Below, piece by piece: positions 22,583-33,045 of a DNA stretch of 64,000 nt (positions are counted from its first letter, which is position 1; the number at the start of each line of letters is the position of its first letter). A program made the translations under genes and the position numbers. Under the pieces are notes generated by a model. That model was not told the DNA's origin. It made no database searches and saw nothing but the letters and a program-made list of their open reading frames with translations. This DNA is from Paracamarosporium sp. OC-R06-R3 (taxonomy: Eukaryota; Ascomycota; Dothideomycetes; Pleosporales; Didymosphaeriaceae). Location: positions 62,531 through 126,530 of the forward strand of contig JACVRA010000210.1 in assembly GCA_019828545.1 (NCBI GenBank), read 5' to 3'.

Positions 22583-25500
22583 TCAAATAATCTGGAAGTG
22601 ACGAGTACAAGTTGAGCTAATAAGGGTTCGCATATCCTCTATATTGTGCAGCAACTTGTCATTGACGGCTGCACGAGCAACGATTCGGTGCTGTTGCTCA
22701 TCGTCTAACCTGCTGTTACGGCCTTTCTCTCCTCTGAGGATAAGATAGATAGGCGAGCCGTGTAGCCATGTGAGGAAGTCACCTGGCTCGATGGACTTTG
22801 TAGCAATCCCCACCAGACCCTTTTTGGTGATAAAAATCGGCTTCCCAGCAAGCTCCTGGTTTCGTATACTAGCAATCTTGTCAAGAACCTCCTTTTGATA
22901 TGGCGGTCCATCTGTCATTAAGAGAAAACTGATTAGAGAAGTAAGCCCGGTATGTTCTTCATTGCCAAATTCAGTTGTGATAGGCAGGCCGACCGACAAC
23001 TCGTGAGCATTGAGTATCTGGATTGCTAGTGATACTAGTGCTGCGAACGGATTGAGCGTCGTTTCATTACTGAACTTCGGCGTTGGATAGACTGTATGGA
23101 TTTGGTCAATATAGCGTCCTGTGCAGAACAAGATCTTTGGAGTGCAGAAATGCACAGCACCCTTATCATACTCGAGCTTAGTAACCGAACTATGACTCTC
23201 GCAAATGAAACCGTCGAGTGACACCTTGTCTTTCGCCTCTTTAACTGACTTACTACCGCGAAAGGGGGCATCAGTGTATGTGAAATCAAGAACCCAAGAA
23301 GGTCCTTCCCCACTCGATGACGCTTCAAACCAGAATTTGAAACTTCCCATCAGATACAAGTCTCTGGAAGAATTATAATGTCGAGCTGTCACTCTCCTGA
23401 ACACAGCCTCGCTAGGTTCGTCATAGTCCACGTTTATGAGGCGCCCCATACATTCGTGGAGAAGGGACTGTAAGGCAAAGATCTTATCCCTGGGATCTGT
23501 GGCTCGATAAGATTCTGCCATCCCTAACAGAACCGTTAACGATTTCGAACCAGAATCGCGTTCTTCTTTTAGACCACGACGGTAATGAAGTAGAAGCGGC
23601 CCTCGACTCAACATGCCACGGTGAGATCTAGCGATCCTAGATATAACCTGATATAGCTCTTCAATCGTAAATCAAAAGTTAGCGTAAGATATCTTGTCAT
23701 GTAAATAGTAGAAACGGCGAAAGGAAAAGAATGAAAGTCACTTACCAGGTCCTAGTTTACCAGGTAGATCATTTAGTTGTATTTCGACGTGCGGGTCCCC
23801 AGATGATAGTTTGCTATCAATGTTATTGGCAGCTGTGAAGTCATCGAACGAGAAGGGGTAACCCCGGAAGAGGAATGTTGGCGCATTTGGAGGGCATGCA
23901 CATTCTTGAATTGTCCATATCCTTTCCCACCATGAGTGTAACAAGACAAGAGCTATGCAACGAACCAGCATGAGGTAGAGAACAGTTTGCTCTTTGCTCC
24001 ATGTATCCTCTATGGAGTGCTTCAGGCATTCTTGTAAGATCCCGGCGAGGTCATATTGATCGATGTCGACCCCTCCGAGTTTTGCTGGAAAGGGAGCATA
24101 CCACCCTTCCATATTGAAGAGTTCAACATCTTGTCTTTGATCATCCGGCAGAGCCACCTTTGAATTCTTGTCTGAGCCCTCTGTTTGTTTGCTCGTTATG
24201 TGGCTGCCACTTAGCCAGATTACCGTACCCTTAGCTTTGGAGTAGATCTCTTTCATGAGTCGCACTTGATCAGTTTTCTCAGTCGAATCTGACTGGTTGA
24301 TGCACACCGCATCGATCCATATCTCCCTAGTAGCGTCAGAGCGTCGCAGGTCTTTGAGAGCTCTGGAAAGATTTTTAGTGACTGCAAAACTCATTTGATC
24401 AACCAGAATAGTCTCTTTAAACTCATTCAGACCCCAAACGTATGACAGAGCCTCCGGAATGTCATCGCAATTTAAATTGCGCACTGACAGTTGACATTCA
24501 ACAGGGTCATTCCTAAGACCGGGGAGAATTTTGAGGACTCGGATTTCACCCTTCTTGGAATTGAGGGGGGTAGGATAGAGATTCTTCGCCCCAGATTCGC
24601 TATCCTGCCAGGACTCTAAGCGTATTTGTACAGCAGGGTGCGATTCTAAGAGTTTTGACTTTTCGTACAAATCGCGCAAGAGTTTCAAGTGTACATTCAA
24701 ATTGGCGTTCGTCGGTAGTTTCTCAACTGTGAGGTCTGGCCCGAATAAATTGAGTATCTCGTAAATTGCCGAGTCAATGATTTCGCAAAGAGCATCCTTG
24801 AAGCCCATGGAGTCCGCTGGATCGCTCTCCCAAAGCGACATGCGGGTTGTGAGGAATTCGGTTAACTGATTCATTGCAATAGATTCCTTGACATTGGCTG
24901 GATCGGAAGCGATCATGAAGTCTAGCTTCTTACGAACGTCGCGGAGGCCATGATTCCCGTTGACAAACTCTTTAAGTGCCGACCGTATGAAGGAGAACCG
25001 CTTGTCTTTGCCACAGACATCTTCAAGAATGGAACAAACCTCGTTTGCGACAACCGACACCTCATCCACATCGGATTGTAGTGATTGGTATTTGACCCTA
25101 AATTTCGGGTATAAAAACCGCCACATATCGAGTAAATTTTGAGGAAAGCTAACCGCTATGTCTTCGTGATGTCCATCATTTATGTGTTGACGAAATATTT
25201 CTCCCTTAAGTTGAACATGCTGATTGTGCAGAATCTCTCGACACTCATTGAAGAGGTCTTCGTCTTTGTCGATCTGTTGTTTGATGAGAGCATAGCGCAT
25301 AGCCTGCATAGCCTGATCGTGTGGAGGTTGTAGGACATCATCCGGTAGAGTACTGTTAAACTCGTCCATAATTGTATGAAGAAATTCATCGGGAAGAATT
25401 TCATGTGATTCGGCTACCACATCTCTTATACATTCATCAAATATTGATTGAGCCATCTTATTAAGACGCGCCTGTTGAGGTTGAAGGGATTCAGGTAATT

Positions 25501-25609
25501 CTTTGACATTATCGTATGACCGTCTTCGGAATCGCCGAGGAATGTCTGCTGCCAAAGGCATTCCGATATCATTGATGAGAGACCGAAATGGTTCTGGGAT
25601 CTCGTCCAT
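22583..25609 (-). CDS. HET-domain protein with long uncharacterised N-terminus
   Basis: Two exons (25609-23746, 23658-22583) encode 979 residues; the 87-base intron (GTAAGT to AAG) joins GPG to ELYQVISRIARSHRG. The HET domain begins near residue 385 (ALSYVWG) and continues through EIWIDAVCINQSD and the WERIWTIQE block typical of heterokaryon-incompatibility proteins. The second exon carries the common post-HET region (ATDPRDKIFAL). The first 370 residues match no domain I know. They are acidic and predicted helical, with repeated FxxxxR/LxEI patterns. HET domains are TIR-like cell-death effectors in fungal non-self recognition, and an extra N-terminal region could be a sensing or regulatory module (inference). 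Normal HET proteins of 600-700 residues start close to the domain. Confidence 0.9.
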
Positions 25610-26459
25610 GTCTAGGTGCGTCCTGGAATGATTATCAAACGTTCCCCGGAAATTAAAATTTGTGACGTCATTTGTCTAAACGTGGCTTGGAACAAACGCG
25701 TAACTTTTAGAAAAGAGCCGTGTTATGAAGCTCTTATGGACAATAGATCCCACTTGATATTCTATAATAAAAATGCTGGACGAGAAGGTAAATTTACCAT
25801 GTAGACGAGATAGAAAGCAGAGGGACTAATCCAGCTACACGAGTGGGTTGAGGTAATATATAGAGGCCGGTAGAGGTTAGGCAGCACCCACAAGGCTGAG
25901 GCCACTTTCAATAGCACAGTCAATGCGTTATATAGACTGGCTTTAGCCGAAGAGAATGACTCTATACAGGCTGCCTTGGGTTATAGCATATATTAGCTAA
26001 GATAAGTAGAGAGTTATCGCTGCGATCAAACCTTTACCTGTAAGGTTCCTCGCCATTAGCAGTGTCCCGCTCTAGCTTCTCGTGACCGTTGAGCGTCTCT
26101 TGCCCTTGCTAGCACGATTGACGGTATCTGCTGTCGCTCAGCCTGCATTATCCCACCACTAACTTCTGACCGTATCAAGTTGTATGTCGCGAAGCGGTGA
26201 GGCGAGGCGCAGACTGCAGGCTAGGGCCAGTAGGCCGCAGCGTCTATATTCGTGGCAATCTCATAGCAAATCAATGTTTGTGGTAATCTCACAGCAAGTC
26301 GCTATTCGTGGTAATCTTAACGTAGAGCACAAGCGAGCGGACCTTCAAGAACGGGTGCAAGGGCTAGAAAGACGACGAGCACTCAGAGACCTACAGGGGA
26401 AAGTACAAGAGCTAGAAAAGACCTAGCTGAGGATTTAGATGGACCCCCAACGGAAGCCA
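25610..26459. other. gene-poor, repeat-like stretch
   Basis: No intact gene. At about 26247-26320 three imperfect copies of a 24-27-base phrase (tattcgtggcaatctcatag, atgtttgtggtaatctcaca, ctattcgtggtaatctta) follow one another. A basic/Gln-rich frame spans them (26184-26426), ending in a coiled-coil-like segment (LQERVQGLERRR). Its origin is unknown; a transposon relic is possible. Confidence 0.4.
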
Positions 26460-27225
26460 AGGGGACAATACGAGCGTAGCATGATCATCGCACTTTTCGT
26501 CACCTCGGGTGTTCGGTTCCGTGCTTTCTGTGCACAACAGGGTCTTGCCTTGCTCACAGTTAAAAGAGGCGCTTGTTTCCTGTCGTGCTCCTTTGGAACA
26601 AAGAGGCTATGCTCTTATTCATTCTGATCGCTACTTTCAACTCCGCGGCTTTTATCCCGATCTACTACATCCCGACTTACTTTCAGTTTACGCGGGGCGA
26701 CGGCCCTCTGGACGCTGGTGTACGTCTGCTCCCCTTGATCATTTTCATCACCTTCTTGATCATCGTCAACGGCACTGTTCCCTCCAAGGGTGTTTACTAC
26801 ATGCCCTGGTTCTTGGGCGGAAGCATCGTCTCCCTTATCGGCTGCGTGCTCTTCTCTACAGCTGATATAGAGACTAAGCCCGGTGCTATCTACGGCTACG
26901 AAGTACTCGTCGGTATTGGAGCCGGTTGCGGTATCCAGACCAGTTTCGCCGTCATCTAAATTATCACGGGCCCTGAACTTATAGCCCACGGTTTGAGCTT
27001 CATCATTATATCTCAGTTGCTTGGTGTGACTCTCGCGCTTTCCATCTCTGGTGCTGTTTTCATCAACCAGGCGATGAATAGTCTGGCCAAAGTTCTTGTT
27101 GATAGCATACGTGAACAGATGCAGAGCGCCCTTATGGGTCTCAGTGGTGATCTTGCTACGTTGGGCGAGGAGAAACGTAACGAGGCACTCGAAGTTATTG
27201 TCAGCTGCCTTTCTGATATGTAAGT
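26460..27225 (+). pseudogene. MFS drug/metabolite exporter (DHA14-type), C-terminal relic
   Basis: The sequence reads as transmembrane segments of the second half of a 14-spanner major facilitator: FIPIYYIPTYFQFTRGD, then GYEVLVGIGAGCGIQ and LALSISGAVFINQ. These are characteristic of toxin/aflatoxin-type efflux pumps. Lesions: the N-terminal half is absent; there is a frameshift near 26565 between the ALLTV and LFPVVLLWNKEA segments; and an in-frame TAA at 26957-26959 replaces the residue after SFAVI, where the family usually has Gln. CAA to TAA is the RIP-type change. After SCLSD at 27222 a GTAAGT donor is still visible, but the following sequence is degenerate. The gene is non-functional and lies at the left end of a row of four broken genes. 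Confidence 0.85.
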
Positions 27226-27714
27226 CCTCGATTTATCTCCAAAGTCTTTTGTAAAAAGCTTTGTTAACGTATTTAGATTCCTGCATAAGCTGCAGCAGCT
27301 CTTGATACCATCGCCACTCTATTCCTTAGCCGTCAAAAGGTGCCTCTGGTGCCATTGCGGCGTAAGTACACGCAATAGAGCAAGGTACGCAACAATCCGA
27401 GTAACTACGCATTGCAAGATGAAATAGCTGGACATTGGAATGGTAATGCAATTCATAAGCAGGGTCTTGTTTGTGATTGATCGGGAATTGGATCCTTCAT
27501 TCGATGTTGGGTTATAGATGACAGCATGTTCACGAATAGCGTTATACCATCTCAGTACTCGACTTCACATATCTAATCCAACCATGTCAGAAGGTGAAAA
27601 TCACACATAACTTTCCTATAATCGAGTACCGTGTCTTTTTTCAATACTGTGAAGGATGTGAGCACTGATACATGTCAAATACGAAGATTTTTGCCTCTTG
27701 TGCAGCTCACACGT
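27226..27714. other. gap between two relics
   Basis: Probably eroded flanks of the MFS and asparagine-synthetase relics. No readable frame was found. Confidence 0.4.
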
Positions 27715-28673
27715 TGTCACGGCATTCACGTTTCAAAGGCTCGAAGGTGGTGCTCACAGATTAGTGACTACAGAAGTTGTGCATCAGGCCTCTACTGACG
27801 TTTATTATAAGCGAAGGGTCGGACGAGCACTTTGGTGGATACTCGTCATATGCTCCTAAAGCCATCCGTTAGGGCGATCCATCATGGCCCTCTTCTGGCT
27901 TCCCGGAGTCTGAGCTTATGGAGGCCCTCCAGGCAGCTGAGGCCAAACCTGATCTCAACTTTGGAGGTGAAGTAGGCGAGCGGTCTGACCCCACGTCCCG
28001 CATGCTCAATGGGAGCATACAGACTAAACGTCTAGCTACCTTGACACCTGCAAAGTGGGCATTATGGACCGACTGCTACACAGACAAAAATCAAGAGACT
28101 TTGATGATTGAGGGTTTTGATGAGCGCGTCCGCGAGGCCATCGCTAATAAGTGGCACCCGTTGCATACGGCGCAGTACATCCATACCAAGACTGCCTTCC
28201 CGAATCTTCTTCTACACTATGTTGGCGATAACGTTCATATGGCCCACCACATTGAGAGCCGGACGCCTTTCTTGGACCATCACGTTACTGAGTACGCTAA
28301 CGGCCTTCCACTCAGCCTGAAGATGAAATATGATCCCGTCACCAAGACGCACAACGAGAAGTACATATTGAAAGAGGCAATGCGACCTTTCATTCCAGAT
28401 GAGACCTATAACCGCAAGAAGCACTTCTTCGTAGGTCCGACGCGCTACCCAGACGGGCCGTTCAGGGGTCTGCTTGAAAAACAAATCACCAAAGAGAATA
28501 TCGAGCAGCTTGGATTCCTGGACTCGGAGCAGACAAGTGCGCTTATTGGCAAGGCCTTTGAGGGTAAGGACTTGTTTGCGATGAGGGGTGCGATGGTGGC
28601 GGCGCAGTTTGTGGTGTTGGGTAAGAGATTCGGTGTTGCGAAGGCGACTCTGGAGGTAGTATTACAGCCTTAG
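27715..28673 (+). pseudogene. asparagine synthetase-like, C-terminal synthetase domain relic
   Basis: A fragment of the class-B asparagine synthetase family. The PPi-loop remains as GSKVVLT, then after 55 bases EGSDEHFGGY. In-frame sequence continues to residues typical of the C-terminal half (ESRTPFLDHHVTEYANGLP, then KYILKEAMRPFIP) and a normal stop at 28673. The 251-codon stretch from 27918 is open. Lesions: the glutaminase (N-terminal) domain is missing; an in-frame TAG interrupts after SYAPKAIR (27850-27870); and the 55 bases inside the PPi-loop look like an intron whose GT and AG ends now read AT and AA. In fungi such enzymes are also found in secondary-metabolite clusters, where they amidate carboxylates (established for several clusters; the role here is inferred). 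Confidence 0.85.
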
Positions 28674-29002
28674 GATTTATTAGCATAGTTGTGATCTTGC
28701 TAGCAATACATAGATACATTCAAGGATTTAGAGGGTCCGTGTCCTTGAGTGCTACTAGAGACATAGTATTACCCATCCACTAGCTCTTATCGTCGGCCCT
28801 ACAATCTCATTAAGAGTAGGACTAAGTCCTTGAGATAAAACTTAAGTCCCGGTCTAAACTACCTCCGCGCCTCAGGGGATTATAGCTGGGCTAAAGGGAA
28901 TACATGAACCACAAGCACTTTGTTTTAACGTATAATGGTACATGCTAGCTGTAGGTCTTTACAAGTACTTATACGTCCATCCTCATGATCCTCACAACGC
29001 AC
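28674..29002. other. intergenic between convergent relics
   Basis: About 330 bases with no feature recognised. Confidence 0.4.
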
Positions 29003-30769
29003 CTAATCTTTCAATGGGGGCTTCATCAGCAACACCATCTTCGATTTAGGCACAAGCGAGTCCTGCCAAGCAAAATTCAAGCCCTCAGTGCTCTCAAACT
29101 TGGCCTCGAAGTTCTGCATCATATACACAGCTACAAGCTTCTCAACATTTGCAACATGCCAACGACCAGGACTAGTGTAAGGCGATTAGCATGGCTCGCG
29201 CACAGCGATGGTATTTTTGACTTACCAAATGTATCTCGGAATGCCCCAAAAAGGCCATTCGATCCCAATGTCAACAAGGGATCTATCCTTATTCAGGAAT
29301 CGTGAAGGATCAAATTTATCGTGCTCGGGATACAGAGTCTCATCACTCATGAGGTCGCGCTGGTGGAGTTCTATCAATTCCTCTGCCGGAACCTTGTACC
29401 CATCTGAGAACTGGAACGGCTTCATCGCCATTCGATGGGCAGTGTTAGCCTGGAAGCAATTTTTGCGCAATGACTCCATAGCGAAGGGGAAATCTCATGT
29501 GATCGCGATGGCTCATGCAGAGGGACGGCATCGGCTTCCTTACGAATAGCCGAGTAATGGCCTGGTTGGCTATATAGATCTTGCAAGAGTTGATAGGTGA
29601 CAACCGGTATGGAAAGAGTGGTGATAACCCAGGTAGAATTGATCGCGTCGACATGTTGCTACGTGCTTCGGTCGTCTTGTGAGTAGTCAATCACTCCTTC
29701 TAGGACGGTTTCCTTGATATGTTAAATCAAATACATCATATCCATGTGTATGATCATTACCAGCTTCTCGCGCGATAGCCCCGGAGAGGCCTTATTATGA
29801 GCCTCTCGCTCTGCAATGAGCCCCCTCAGTGTATCGAAGACAAATTTCCGATCTTGGCCTCGCCCTTTGATCAACTTTGTCACCAGTCTGCTTCTATGTC
29901 AATAGTCTGCAAAGGTGGCAGCTGTGGGCGTAACTTACGGGGCTAAAAAGGATGGAACTAGTCGAACAGACTCGAGGATGAGAGTAGTCTGGTTCACATA
30001 ATTTATCCCGCGAGTGGTGAACTCATCGCTATTTGCTGACTAGACGTCAGCAGCTTCTTAGATACGATACAACTTCGACACACCAGTATTTTCGCCGAGG
30101 ATCAAGAGTGAGTTAATCCTTGTGACGGCGCGTTACACAGTTGGCCATAAAGGAACACGTGTCCAGCCTGTCAAAAGATGTGAGTATATCACGCATGACA
30201 GGGCAAGTAGTGCGATACCTTCTTTTCGTGGATTGCTGGTGATAGCTTTTTGGAATTCCTGATCCAGAATCTCGACAAATCTTCCTTGGAAAGATAGAAA
30301 TTGTATTGTCATGTTCCGGGTTGATCGGACGGTTGCTAAACTGACATGCTCTCTCGGTGCTCCCCAATCAAAGTCGAAGGTGTATTTTGGTTGAAACATC
30401 TATCCGTACAATAAGCATGCAAGCTAGCGCGGAAGGAATTTTGTCTACCTCTCTAGACGCTGCATTCGGAGAGAGGGGGTTGGACTGGGTATTGTTGATA
30501 TCCTGCCAATGCTCTTTCGAAGACAACACGTGAAGTCGGTTGCCCGGAACAGGCAAAGAATAGGCTTTATGGGGATTCTATGTCAGTTCGTCAGCCATTT
30601 GCTTGCAGATGCTCGAGACTTCCATACTCACCTGCTGTGCATGCCTCATCATCATCACTCGGCCTTTCAAAAGATATTTCCATGTCTGCAGTACGCGCCA
30701 GACGTTCCGTAACGAGTATAAGAATACAGCCAGCAACGCGCAATAGATTGTTGTGCTGGTACAATCCAT
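29003..30769 (-). pseudogene. cytochrome P450 monooxygenase pseudogene
   Basis: Most of a fungal microsomal P450 can be followed. It begins with an N-terminal anchor starting at 30769 (STTIYCALLAVFLYSLR). It continues through YSLPVPGNRLHVLSS, FDFDWGAPREH, and a segment near 29900 (KGRGQDRKFVFDTLRGL). The I-helix (DAINSTWVITTL) follows, then the heme loop FWGIPRYICPGR, with the cysteine codon split by an intron (GTAAGT near 29219). The C-terminus ends at 29003. The heme loop is intact, but the gene is broken. A TAG interrupts just before QHVDAINS near 29665. A frameshift near 29489 separates RSHEISP from MESLRKNCF. The segment near 30060-30170 also has stops in every frame. At least six introns were originally present. 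The family resembles ent-kaurene-oxidase-type fungal P450s (impression only). Confidence 0.87.
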
Positions 30770-31190
30770 CGTGCAGTATAGTGAGACGAATGCGTGAGGA
30801 GTATTGTATCGTGTTCGTATAAAGCAAGGGGCACAGTTGTATTCCTGAGGCGGCGTCACTCGTTGCATAGAAGAGCCGCGGTTCTTGGCCCGCTGTAGAG
30901 AAGCATTCACGATATGCCTTTTGCTATCCAATTACGGAGTCCATCTCAGCACTCGTATGCGACCTTTCAATGAAGGTTCTCTCGTCGATCTGCTTCGACA
31001 TAGTTTATCCCATGCATGCCTGCGGCGATCGGTAACGCTTTTTCACTTACTAGCTCTCTGCATTCGTTTGCCAAGTTACTCTATCCACCTGATTCGGCTG
31101 CGCAAGATCCTTCTGCAAGACCTCGGTTCAATTAATTCGCACTTGAGACTTCGGCATGTAGCTTTTGTCGCATATTAAATATACGTAGTT
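30770..31190. other. gap between P450 and ABC relics
   Basis: The former shared 5' region or missing 5' part of the ABC gene. No clear feature. Confidence 0.4.
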
Positions 31191-31960
31191 CCGGTGCAAT
31201 GTATAGTTGCGAAGTTGAGCTTCGCCCAGGGAAACATCTAGAAGTAAACTCAACGTCTTTTGAAAAGTTACAAGAAGCATTACCAAAGCATTTCCAGGAG
31301 CCTTGGTATCTTCTCAGCTTTACTGGCTACGTATCTTGTTATCTATCTGCTAGCATCAGAGCACCTACTTGCCTCAGGTCCCGCCGCCGATGTGCGCCAT
31401 TCCCACGGAAATCCACGATCGAAGAGAAGGACGGAGCGGAAGGCTTACGAAGAAAATCAAACACGAAAGACACTGGATAGCCAAGATGAAGGGAGGGATC
31501 TAATTGAGATTACGTATAACCTTCAGAGCGCCACATGTATACTTCACTAGTAGAATATGAGCTACAAAACTCCTAGCAGTCGTCATCGAAAATATTTGCG
31601 CCTCCTTACTGATATCAGTGGTTCAGGAACGTTCACAGCCTTGATGGCCGCCACTGGTGCAGGAAAGATGATTCTACCAGGTGTTGTCTCTGGCCGTGTG
31701 CCTATCAGAAACATATCGGGTCGCGTTTCGTGGCAAGAAGCGCTGCATCTCGACAGAGGCCAGCCTAGGATTGGGCTCCTCCAGCAACAAGATATCCATC
31801 TCTCAACCTCAATTATGCATGAAAGAGGAAAGATGAAACCACGAGGTAAAACTTTTACCGGAAAGATGACATATGTTCAAGAAATAATCGACGTGCTCGG
31901 TATGCGACCTTTCGCCGATGCCCAAGTCATGGCAAAACATGTAGCGATTGCAGCTGCAGA
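31191..31960 (+). pseudogene. PDR-type ABC transporter relic (second nucleotide-binding half)
   Basis: Three frames together trace a segment of a pleiotropic drug resistance (ABC-G) transporter. They cover the last helix of the first membrane domain (LLATYLVIYLLASEH), a linker (ASGPAADV, PRKSTIEEKDGAEG, DLIEITYNLQSAT) and the start of the second nucleotide-binding domain (LLTDISGSGTFTALM, then RIGLLQQQDIHLSTS and VQEIIDVLGMRPFADA). The Walker A motif, normally GATGAGKTTLLD, reads AATGAGKMILPG, so Thr and the following residues are lost. The gene ends abruptly near 31960, before the ABC signature. Frameshifts occur near 31340-31400 and a stop near 31550. It is clearly a dead fragment. Confidence 0.82.
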
Positions 31961-32703
31961 TGTCGATTGGCGCAGAGCTACACTGGCCCCAAGACAGCCA
32001 TTTCCAGAAACGCCCCAACGCAGATCAGCAAGCCATCCAAAGTGGTGCCTGCTCCCGAGCACGCACCTCTTACGTGCGCAGCGAAATAACTCGCCCTGCA
32101 GCTGCAGCAAGAAAAGTCCTAGCAATACATGTGCTAACACTGGCAGTGCTGGGGCAGAAGCGCTAACGGAAAAAGAGCTAGCACGTCAAGCGGACAGGGC
32201 CAGAAAAAGACACCACTCAGGATGCAATCAGCAGCATGGTATGGGTGTTGGTGCGCTAAGCCGCTTTCTTCCACCACTAATCCGCTCACGGTAGGCGCCA
32301 CTCTGCCTCGGCTAGTACAAAATCCCTGATAGGTAAGCGCTAAGCTCCATCAGGCGGGGTATTGCTCCATGAGAACGCACCACGATTGGAGGTTGCTGCG
32401 TGAATTCCGTACTCTTGTCGCTGCTGCTTGCTGGATGATGGGCGGACATTACGGCGTAGGGCTGTAGGGCTCAGACCGGGCCGTGTATAAATAATCTGGC
32501 TTCGGGCGCTGTTGGACTCGTCGTGGAGAGCGTTCTCCTCTCCTCGCGATACCCAGCGCCAAGATATATCACGTGTGCTCCTTCCTCTGAAATTATGTCG
32601 CCTCAGCCAGTTCGTGGATCGGCCAGTTCTGTTAGTGAGACCCGGAGTGCAGCGGGAACGAAGTGAGTGGAGCCGTCGATGTGTTTACTATAGACCTTCG
32701 TTG
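31961..32703. other. intergenic/unresolved
   Basis: The open frame of the ABC relic continues to 32294 in a different, basic composition (ELARQADRARKRHH). I could not assign this; an inserted element may have truncated the ABC gene. A TATA-like tataaataat lies near 32486 and may serve the small frame that follows. Confidence 0.35.
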
Positions 32704-32931
32704 ATGCCGTTCAGTCGTGAGAAAGCAGACAAGTCGCAGTCGCAGTCGCAGTCGCAGACCGCACGGCCTGCTATGGCGGAAGGCCCCTTGACGGCAACAG
32801 CCTTGCGTGCTCGGAATGAAAATAGAGAAGAATTCAATCGATATTGGGTAGCACAGGAAGAAGAGAGGGTGGAAAGGCTTGTGATGGCTTCTCGACAGCT
32901 TGGTTTCGAACTGCCTCGGCGTTACTATTGA
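32704..32931 (+). CDS. small hypothetical protein (75 aa)
   Basis: A 75-residue frame beginning MPFSREKADK. It has a four-fold SQ repeat from a tcgcag hexamer (about 32733-32757), then a charged helical stretch (ARNENREEFNRYWVAQEEE) and a C-terminal LGFELPRRYY. The frame also extends upstream without an ATG. No family was recognised. It could be a genuine small gene at the edge of the core block or chance coding. The TATA-like element about 220 bases upstream is weak support. Confidence 0.4.
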   Translation: MPFSREKADKSQSQSQSQTARPAMAEGPLTATALRARNENREEFNRYWVAQEEERVERLVMASRQLGFELPRRYY

Positions 32932-33045
32932 GGATGGTAGTGTTATGACTAATGAATGTAATGAGGAGCAAGAGATTTGATGAGTCAGAAAGGGTTCGAC
33001 TTCGGGTTGTAATAGATATTGTCTGATGAATTTATTATATGTCTA

